Origin: Chromera velia | Lineage: Eukaryota; Sar; Chromeraceae | DNA: 15,434 bases | Direction of reading: 5' to 3' | Assembly: GCA_018398765.1 (NCBI GenBank) | Contig: JAHBMJ010002847.1 | Location: 1 to 15,434, forward strand | In this document: positions 1-11,938 of the stretch, piece by piece | Numbering within the stretch: position 1 is the stretch's first letter | Layout of the letters: each line of letters begins with the position of its first letter | The notes under the pieces: generated by a model | Seen by the model: only the letters and a program-made list of their open reading frames with translations | What the model was told of the DNA's origin: nothing | Database searches by the model: none | Program-made: the position numbers and the translations under genes

Positions 1-523
1 GGGGGGGGGACTTGTTCTCCATATGTCCCACTGTGTATACGGATATATACGTGTATGTATATACACACTCAGATATTCAGCACGAGCCGATCAAGTGACT
101 TACATAATGAAAGCACGAATGGCCTCTGGGTTTTCCTTCGTTCATGATCATTGCCCCTTTTCCCTTTTCAAAGCATCAAAATATGACGAAGAGGAAGAGC
201 GCCCACGCAGGGACCTCACAGGCGGATCCTTATTGTCAAAACAGATTTGCCTGACCTGACCTGTGTCTCCGTGTGTCAATCGGTTGATCAATCCGTCTCT
301 ATGGAGGCACTTTAATTTGACCGTCGAGAAGATTACAGATATTGCAGTTTGTATGATGTCTGGATCGACGAACGAACCTGAGGACTGGGACTGACTCCTC
401 CTGCAGTCGACTTCGTAGCATTGCATGGCTCTTGTGTCAAAGGTTAATCTGTATAGGGGTGCTCTTCACTCACTGCGTGCATCTGCGTGCATGCATATGG
501 CTATAAGTTCAGAAAAGTTTTGC

Positions 524-575
524 AGTGCGGCGGCGCGCGTGCATGGAGCCGGCGGCCGGCCGGCGCCGCGGTACG
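524..575. repeat. GC-rich palindromic patch
   Basis: A short block made almost only of C and G lies in otherwise mixed DNA. Arms GCGGCGC (528-534) and GCGCCGC (563-569) can pair, and the centre contains the self-complementary core GGCCGGCC. It is followed directly by an AT-only run (TATATAATTAATT). The abrupt GC-to-AT step suggests a structural or promoter element, but this is inference. Confidence 0.4.
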
Positions 576-599
576 TATATAATTAATTGGATCGACCTT

Positions 600-615
600 C
601 GGACGCATGCGTCCG
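600..615. promoter_or_regulatory. Perfect 16-bp palindrome with a GCATGC core
   Basis: The sequence CGGACGCATGCGTCCG equals its own reverse complement over 16 bases. Its core GCATGC matches a cis-motif known to be bound by AP2-domain factors in apicomplexan parasites. Placement about 620 bp upstream of the kinase-like start codon is compatible with a distal regulatory site. Function is inference. Confidence 0.35.
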
Positions 616-1233
616 CGCCGCCGACGTACACCCTCCGGAAGCACAGGATGCATGAAAGGATGGCTCAATATGGCTCATGCAGCTAGGCACTGTTGCGGAG
701 CAGGCGAGCCTTCGTCGTTCCTGGCTAGAAGCAAGGCCTGCGTCACGAAAGAAGTTGTGCTGACATTCGAGGACAGTCCAGTGCTGTAGAGCAGTCGTTC
801 TGTTGTTCTGGGACCCCTGTGTTAGACCATTGTTTGTATACACTTGCGGTGTTGCAATGTGTTGCCTGCAACGATCGTAGTCTTTACTTGTCTGCCGGAC
901 GATAACGTTTGATATGCACAGCAGAGTCAGACGTCTGGGTACAAAGTAAAGCCGTTGGCAGCATTCTTGTCCAGGCGACAGAGTAGAATCTGGGCTGGTG
1001 TTGTCGGTGGTGATCGTTGCAAAGCACCGGGCGCTTCAGCAGTCGTTCGAACGAGTCCTTCTAAGCGCGCCACATCCCTTCACTGCCTGGATTTCCTAGC
1101 GTCAGCCACCTGGCTTTCCTCCCCCCTCTCTCAGGGACAACTTGTACAATGCTGTACACTGGTGAGGGTTGGTCACGGGACGGAGAGGTCGAGCTGAAGT
1201 CGGTGGTGGTTCCCCGAGAGAGCGAGTGATTCA

Positions 1234-4200
1234 ATGGAGGTGAAGGTGTACGTTCAGAAGGAAGTTGTTGTCAACGAAGAAGATCATCCCATTCAACTGA
1301 AGCCTGAAACCGTGAAATACGTGGCGAGCGGATCTTTCACGCGTGTCTTTTCTGTGGAGGCTGAAGATGGGCGAAAGTTTGCCTTGAGGCGGACACCCTT
1401 CGATGACGTGGCCAGCAAAGGGGACGGTCGACCTCAACGTGAGAAGTTCGACGGGCAGCCCTTGGCGGGCATGAGAGCCGACCTTCTCGATGAACTGGGA
1501 ATGGGCAATATCTTTAAGAAGGGTGTCCCCTTTCGCAAGCCCGATTGTGCTCTCATGGGAATGGAGCATGTTTCTACACCAGAGTTCATTTATGGTGCCG
1601 GGCAGGAGGGAGAGAAATGTGTGTACGAACTCTCAGTGTTCGCAGACGGAGGTACAATGGATGAGTTCATTCGGACTCGTGTGTTGAGTGGGAACCCCCT
1701 GAGCGTCGAGGAACTCGAGAAGTTTTCCCTGGAGCTCATCGAAGCCTTGAAATTCATCCACGATTTCGGGGTTCACGCAGACTTGACCTCTCGAAATGTG
1801 CTTGTGAAAGACCAAACTCAGGGAGGAGCGCTGATCATAGACTTCAACTGCTCTTTGTGGAAGGCCGAGGCCGAGAAAGTCAGTCGCTCAAAGCCCGGAA
1901 CGTTCAAGAAACAAGCGAACATTTTGAGGGGGACTCAGACGGCATACTCAGCGGAACATCTCCTTGCCCTTTGGGAGTGGAACCCTGAGGGCCTGCCAGT
2001 CAAGAATTACTTGTACAGCGAGTATGATGACCTCTGGGCTGCAGGAATTTTGTTGGCCTCTCACGTCTTTGGTTGTTGGGGGGGGGGCGGTGGAAAGAAG
2101 TATGTTGGGTTCTACGCTTTTCCTGGGAACACCGCGGGAATGATCCTACAACTTGCAATCTTCTTCGAGTGGTGGGACGACGCGTCAGAGGCAACAAGCT
2201 GGCTGAAAAACACAAAAAAACCGAAGGGGTTTGGACCGTTCTTCTTCAAGCACAAAAAGGTGCAAAAGTTGATCTCTGCTGCTAAAGAGGTCGGCGCAAC
2301 AGCGATGTCTGCTTCCACTTTTTGTCTCTTTCTGTGCACCGTCACGTTTTCTCCTCGTGGACCACGCTGCTGGTTTCTCTCTTCTTCTTTGAGGTTCCTT
2401 GTTTGGAGTTTGAAGGTTCTTCGGTCGTCGAAAAAAAAGGCACTCCAAATTCGATAGATAAGACCTCTCTTCTCCTTGTTTGCAGATTTCGGTCCTGGCG
2501 ACAGAGATTCTTCAAGGAGAGAACGGTGGGAAGAGTCAACGGTCGCAGCTGAGTCGCAAGATTCAAGACACGTTCATAGAACTGGAGGACACAGCTGAGG
2601 GCAAAAAGAAAGTGGTCAACAACCGTCTCCTCTACCGCATTCAGATTGCGACATTCCCGGAGAACCTGAAGAAGTGGGCAGTGTCCAAGGCAGTCCTCTT
2701 CCCGGAGTCGCCCACTCGGAAGTCGGACCGACACAGCAGTGAAAAGACCCGATCAGGTACGAAGTTGGGCTGAGCAATGCCATGCTGTATGCAACCTCGC
2801 ACTCTCTTGTATGTGTTGGATAAACACTGGATGATTTGAAGAGAAGAAAGCAAATTTAGTCCTGAAGAGGTCGGAGGATGAATAGTTCTGATCTCTTCTC
2901 CATGGGTGCATCTGTTTTTTTCGATTCAATCCACACCTCATTCGGCCTAAAGTTTCCCTCCCTCCTTCTGAATTCCCTTTTCTTCCCCGCATACCACTCT
3001 TCCATGCCCTCTGCATTGCACATCTCGGCCGTTTTTTGACCTTCTATTCGCTTTTGCAACATCTCACGCGGTACAATTGAGGGCAGTTTTTCGATTCAAG
3101 TCGCCAGCTGAATGAATGAACGTTTTTTTCTTTGCATTCCTTTTTGGCCCGTATTCGCTTAATTCATTTATGCAGAGTGCGTCAATCAACAGTCGTCAAG
3201 CTCATCGAGTACAACAAGAAGGCCTGACAGTGACAGCACAGCAGCCGACCATGCGGGATCAGGTCTGTCTAGAGAGAGTCACGTAGAGATCCACGGAGGT
3301 GTATTTCAGGCAAAGATACGTACGTGCACAGACTGACGTGTTTACAGACAAGCATACACACATGCATACAAGCAGGGGGAGCCGGTTCAATGCTGCAAGT
3401 ACTCTCCAAATTGCCGTTTGATTGATTCATTGGTTTTTTGAGAACTGCATGGTGTGTGCAGGACTGAGGGACCTGATCGGAAGGCTGTTGAGCCACGATC
3501 CGACCAAGCGACCAACTGCTCGTTATCTTCTTCGCAATCATTCCATGTTGTTGAGGGCACAGCGTGCTGCAACACAAGCGGGGCAACGTGCGGCTGAGGA
3601 GAATAGGGGAAGCGTCGCGTCGGAGGAGATTTCGTTCGAGCGTTCGAGTTTGGTTGCTTCCAGGAGGAAAAGTGAAAGAACATACGCTTCCAAGGCATCG
3701 CAGGTGGGATTCCTTTTTTGACACAAGTCTTTGTGTGCAGATGGAATGAAGATTTGGACTGTTGATTATGGGAAAGAATGAGTAGTTGTGCCATCGGTCC
3801 TTCAGATAAATGGGCAGACCCTCCCACACTGTGAACTTCTGTTTCTCCCTCACCTCGACTCAAATTGATTGTGAGCGCAGAATAATGCAATTATCTTGGA
3901 TCTGATGCAGATTCTTGAGTTTTCGGAGGTGGCTGCTGGCAGTCGAAGCGGTCGCACACATGGACAGCGGACTTCGAGTCAGTCTTTCTGTGCTTTCCCC
4001 TCCTCCCTCCGTTTTTTGTAATTTGTCTATCTCACTGTCTGCCTACTGGGAGGTCTATTCAGTATCGCGTGTCTCTGAACCTTGGAAATGTTCTTAAGTG
4101 TTGTCGCCCTGCTGTCACGGCTCCTGATGGAACGTGGAGAGCTCCATATGTCGTCTATCAATATCTATCTCTCTTTGCCATTCTCACCCAGCCTTGTGCA

Positions 4201-4734
4201 GCTACTTGTGCGGCCATTCTGATCAGGGCAGCTTGTCCGCTTTCCCCATCGCGCCAAGTCCCGCCCCCCCTTTTGTTTCTTTTTTCCCGTCTGCGTGTCT
4301 CTGAGTCCTCCATCATCCTAGCTGTCTTGTCTGCGTGTCTTCTTTCCTCCCTCCGAATGTTCATCCCAACGTGACCTTTACATCAGAGTCATATGGGGTA
4401 CCTTTCACGGTTTTTGTCTCTGCATCTGAATCCTGCAACAGTGGTCAAATCTGAAAGAACTGGAGCGGCTAGACTTCCTCGAAAGCGCGCGGCCAGCAAA
4501 GATGTAGATGCGTCGAGCGAGTTCGCCCCCGCCGAGAAACGCAAGGAACAAGAAAATGAGGGTCAGTTTTATTTCTTGAAATTTCAAAATGTGCCCGACA
4601 TGAATCCGTCATGACCAATGACCTGCGATCACCTGTATGAAAAACGATGCTCTGGAACCATGAATCACAAATGTGAGTCCGATCGAATCGTGTGATGGCA
4701 GAAAAAAAGGCACTTGTGCATGCTCTCTCTCTCT

Positions 4735-4768
<34 letters not shown>

Positions 4769-5135
4769 AACTTCCTTTCTTTGGCGAAACTTGGATTCAG
4801 GTGAGACCCATTACAAGAAGCTGCCGACCCAGCAAGTCGTGCCCAACATCAAGGAGCGTTTGACGGGACCTGAACGGGGATTTCTCCTCATCATCAAACG
4901 GAAAGTTGGGGCACAGACAGGAGAAGACGAATATACGAAGCTCTTCATGGGACATGGGCTCGAAGACCTGGTGAGGAAGTCTGCCAAAGAGTACAAGCGG
5001 CGATTCAAAGTGACCGTCGACACTCCCACAAGGTGGAGGCAGGCGTTTGACGCAGCACTCTCTGAGAAGAAGGAAGCTCGAAAGGTGATCAAGACAGAGC
5101 AGCGGCGGAAAGAATCAGGAGCGCAGCATGTGTAG
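1234..5135 (+). CDS. Protein-kinase-like protein, probable pseudokinase, with unrecognised basic C-terminal region (7 exons)
   Basis: Exons 1234-2289, 2486-2756, 3176-3262, 3462-3703, 3911-3977, 4442-4561 and 4801-5135 join in phase (intron phases 0,1,1,0,1,1) into 725 residues; all introns are GT..AG. Kinase landmarks: a glycine-loop-like segment (residues 30-38, ASGSFTRVF), ALRR at 50-53 where ALK/AIK is expected, HADLTSRN at 181-188, DFN at 203-205, DLWAAG at 266-271, and the C-lobe end LLSHDPTKRPTA at 480-491. The catalytic Asp183, Asn188 and metal-binding Asp203 are kept, but the ATP-anchoring Lys is Arg52, HRD is HAD and DFG is DFN. I therefore infer weak or absent phosphotransfer activity and possibly a scaffold role. 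A poorly conserved insert of about 200 residues separates DLWAAG from the end of the C-lobe. Residues 500-725 are charged and rich in Lys, Arg and Glu, with no family I recognise. The start is the first ATG of the frame. Exon 1 contains a G8 run coding for glycines near residue 284, a possible sequencing-error spot. Confidence 0.8.
4722..4767 (+). repeat. (CT)n(GT)n microsatellite in the last intron of the kinase-like gene
   Basis: About eight CT units are followed by about fourteen GT units, ending 33 bases before the 3' splice site at 4800/4801. It replaces most of the expected polypyrimidine tract. UG repeats near acceptors can affect splicing in animals; any such effect here is inference. 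Confidence 0.85.
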
Positions 5136-7517
5136 CTGATGAATACCTAGACGTGTTGCACAGCAATGGCTTCGCAAGCTCTAGCGAAAGCTTTAGCTCC
5201 TCCAGCCAACTTGAATGTATATAACAAGACTCGGAGCTAGAAAGAATAGCAGCTTTACAGCTCGTGTAGTGAATGTCAGAGTAACAAAATCTTAAATAAA
5301 TCTCGATCGCTTTCGTATAAGATGATGATCTTTAATTCTTCCAATTTTTTTATTTTTAAACTTTATAAAGTATATGTTTGCCATGCTTTATGTAGATAGA
5401 TTGAAACATTTGTATACTAGTGACTAGTTACGGTGATTGCCATGTTCTTCTATGGTAGGTGCATATAGAATTCATTACAATTTACAATTCCTCAACGGTG
5501 CTTATAACTAGGCCTATATAACAGTAGTATAACCAGCGTTGTTCGCTTTCATATTAATTTTAGACTAACATAAGCTCTATTCTAGATTCCATCTATTATA
5601 AACATGTTTTTTCTAGGCTAAATTTTGATATTCTTTAATAATAAATTAATAATTAATTAATAAAACAGCATATTAAAGCTTACACTGCATGTTATCTACT
5701 CATTTGATAATGATGATTAGGCCCATCCTTAGGGCTAAACCCATGCAGGACGCTTTCTGTCATAACTTTCAAATAAATACTATTGCAGGCAACTTTAATT
5801 TTGCATATTTCCTAGTGTATTTGTAAAAGAATTTTGTCTCTAGTTTTGTCTCTTGTGAAGGCCTTCATAAATTGAATTATAATCCTTCATATACGTGCCT
5901 AGCATAGCAGTAGAGGTTTTCAGTCTTGCCTCCGGCGCCTCGACAATCTGCCCTCAAAATTATATGGGTCTCAATCCTAGCATTATCTAGAGCATCATGC
6001 ACTGCCAGTGCCTTTTCACCCGATCCGACTCAGAGTCGTTCGACTGCAGTGTGCATGCCTCAGCTGGTGCCTGAGATATTTTGTTGACGCCTTTTGTCTG
6101 CATTTCTCACGTCAGTGCATGACGGGTGTCAGGGTAAGCTCATTTCATGAGCACCGACTCCACCGAGATGCACGCCTCCCTCCCTAACTGTACATGGTGG
6201 AGCGAGCAACCCTGATTCCCTGAACCTTTAACATTCATCCAGTAACACAAACAAACAAAAAAACAAACAAAATTCATGAGCAACACACAGACAGGAAGGC
6301 CACTCTGACCAGATTGCGGTGACGGCACAGTGCACGCATAAACATGAATCAATTTGAATTGAATTCGATCACCAGGAGGATATCGATACAATCTATACGG
6401 AGAAGAGATTGATTGACTCAAGGGCCATGAACAAGCATGCATGCATGCAGATACACTCAGATAGAAGGCCACCGATCAGAACACACAAACGAGACGGGGG
6501 GAGAGACAGAAACGACAAAGGAAACAACCAGGGAGAACATGCACAAATGAAACGTGGGGTCTGACCAAACTTTTTTCCTTTCCCCTACAATTTGCAGTCG
6601 CAAAATGAATGCCCTCCCCGTTTTTCTCATGCACGGCATACTTTCTCCAAACATGCAAATCACCGTTCTTCACTCTGTCTGTTGGTGAGAGTCACGTATC
6701 ATGAATCACTCTGACCAGCATGAGTTCGTGCAGACAGATGCTCGTTATTGCCATTGTTTGACAATTAACGTGCAAGCAAAGAGAACCTCCGAGTTTCTGC
6801 TTCGTTCTCTCGTCCCTCTCCGTCCAGTTCCAAAAAGACTAAAACTCTTTCCCTCCCTCTCGCCCTCCAAACTGAACTGTCGCAGAAACCAATTTTCTTT
6901 CAGTAGTTTAACAGGCAACGAAAAAAGCCGACAGGAGAGCAGACACGCAAGCCGATCTGCTCTCTTGCATGGTGTCACCCAAATCCTCCTATCAGTCACC
7001 CAAGCAACACACAGACAGGCAGCCGCAGACAGAGAGACATCGGACAAAGGAAGGAAATGCAGGCTCAAAGAACCAACTGTCCTGCCTGCACTCACGCGCA
7101 TGTGAGGTGCATGCAGTTGTTTCGTTCGTTCTTCGTCTATCTTGTCCTGTCATGTGTTGCCTTGCTGAATTCAATTCAAGCTGCGATAGCAAACAAAAGA
7201 TTTAATTCCTCGAAACACATTGAGGGGAAGGGAGATGAGCTGAAGAAATCCTCTCCGGCCCAATTCGCCCTAGCTCCCCATATCTCTGCTCATCAATACG
7301 AGTGAGCCCGGGCCGCCTCTACGAATTATGCGTACAACCCATGCAGTTCAGGCTTCTGATGGGAAAAGAATGGCTGCACCCACCCATGCACCCGATGCGG
7401 TTGCAAATTGACGAGGGCAAAGGAAGGAAAAAAGGGGAAAAAAAGACCCTAGCTGCATGGCATCCATTTCCTTCCAGACAAATCAACGGCACTAAATCGT
7501 TGCTCACTAACTCCTCC
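5136..7517. other. Convergent intergenic region between the kinase-like and PLP-enzyme genes
   Basis: The two flanking genes point towards each other, so this region should hold both 3' UTRs and transcription ends. 5140-5900 is AT-rich with runs such as TTAATAATTAATTAATAAAA near 5640. 5900-7517 is of mixed composition with simple repeats: (CAAA)n near 6246-6270 and (GCAT)n at 6435-6449. The open frames present have no recognised motif and look like chance. A possible short gene cannot be excluded, but I see nothing that supports one. Confidence 0.5.
5295..5300 (+). promoter_or_regulatory. Candidate poly(A) signal AATAAA for the kinase-like gene
   Basis: A canonical AATAAA lies 160 bases after the stop codon at 5133-5135 and is followed by T-rich DNA at 5340-5360. 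Position and sequence fit a cleavage signal. In AT-rich DNA this hexamer also occurs by chance, and it recurs at about 5773. Confidence 0.35.
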
Positions 7518-10863
<3,346 letters not shown>

Positions 10864-11938
10864 CTTGTCAGAAGGAACCTGAGAACAAGAGCGTTGGGGA
10901 CAAACAAGGGTGTGAACGGGAGAGGGGACTTACAGGATGAGCACAACTGCGGGTGTTCTGACTGACCTGTGAACTGATTGTTGCTCGAAGAAGGATTCGA
11001 TCGACGGAGTTTGCCTTAATTGGTTTTTGCGATAAGTAACGATTTGAAATCAGATGCAAGAAAGATGTTCGATTGACTGTTGGAAGAAGGGAAATGAGAA
11101 TAGTGGGAACTGAGGTTACCTCACTCTGAAATGATCACAAAATTTCAGCATGGGATTTTTGTGCGACGTCATATGCAACTGGACAGACGTCGTGCGAACC
11201 GCCCGAAAAATCCCGAAAAGGGTGAAGTTCTATGCAGCTTCTGTAGGGGAATTTGAAACCTTTTAAGAGCCCCTCAAGCAAAATTCAACATTGCGGGGAC
11301 ATTTTATATAGGCAATTGACTGCGCACGCGCTTTGGTGTTGCCGCTGTTGCGTACTGTTGCGCAACAGAACATGCATGCATGTTGCACGACGCCGCCGTT
11401 GCGCGCGGCGAGGGGCGTTGTTATGGCGTTGTTTGGAACGCGCAACACACATGCATGCGCGTATATATCGGTCACTGCATGTGCTCGCGACGTTAATTCA
11501 CCGTTGCAAAGTGTTGTTTGCGCGCCAGTCCGAGCTACATAGGTCTCTCGCGTAGCTCCATTGATCTCCATTGCTGACACAGTGCATCAGAGGAGATCTG
11601 TTCTGTCTACTCAAATAGTGGGCCAGAGGCGTTTGATGCAGACACCATGCTTTCAGAACCAGATGGAAACGTCTGGATGCACCGGCTGTACATGAATGCG
11701 TCCAAAACTCGGGGCCCGTGCGAGTCTTCGCATTGATCGGATTGGCTTCAGGTGGCATATAGCGTGAGAGGTCGTTAGAGCTTAGTAGGAAGAGAGACAC
11801 CACAGATCACACACAGACCCCAGACAACAGGAGTTGGTCCCTCGAACCGCCAGTTCCTTCCGAATTTTCCGATGAGGTGACAGTGTTGTATGTCACCTGC
11901 ATAATTCTTACTCTTCTGCTCTACTGTGCGCACCCATC
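10864..11938. promoter_or_regulatory. Head-to-head intergenic region between the PLP-enzyme and M23 genes
   Basis: The flanking genes are transcribed away from each other, so both promoters should lie in this 1075-bp stretch. A CTCAG just before position 10878 on the minus strand could be the acceptor of a 5' UTR intron of the PLP-enzyme gene. Distinct structures are an inverted repeat GGGATTTTT / AAAAATCCC (11152-11160 and 11206-11214), a near-palindrome TGAGGTTACCTCA (11111-11123), and a palindrome cluster at 11355-11410. No coding region was recognised. Confidence 0.5.
11355..11410. promoter_or_regulatory. Three adjacent palindromes with GTTGC and GCATGC motifs
   Basis: CTGTTGCGCAACAG (11355-11368) and AACATGCATGCATGTT (11369-11384) are perfect palindromes lying end to end. 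They are followed by CGCCGC and GCGGCG arms around an 8-base loop (11391-11410). GTTGC or its complement recurs roughly ten times between 11335 and 11525. The arrangement looks like a transcription-factor binding cluster in the shared promoter region; binding is inference. Confidence 0.5.

Larger units (their letters stand above)
1..1233. other. Upstream region of the kinase-like gene, no gene recognised
   Basis: Open frames here are short, unsupported by any motif I recognise, and lack a pattern of exons that join in phase. The stretch presumably holds the promoter and 5' UTR of the gene that starts at 1234. Visible structure: a run of nine G at the left edge, an AT dinucleotide-rich patch near 40-65, a TGCATGCA core at 488-495, a GC-rich palindromic patch at 524-575 and a perfect 16-bp palindrome at 600-615. 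No clear TATA box could be assigned close to 1234. Confidence 0.5.

Noticed and set aside
6140-7305. Several open frames of 65-134 codons on both strands in the convergent intergenic region.
   Set aside because: They are low in recognisable motifs, overlap each other, and no set joins through splice sites into a known family.
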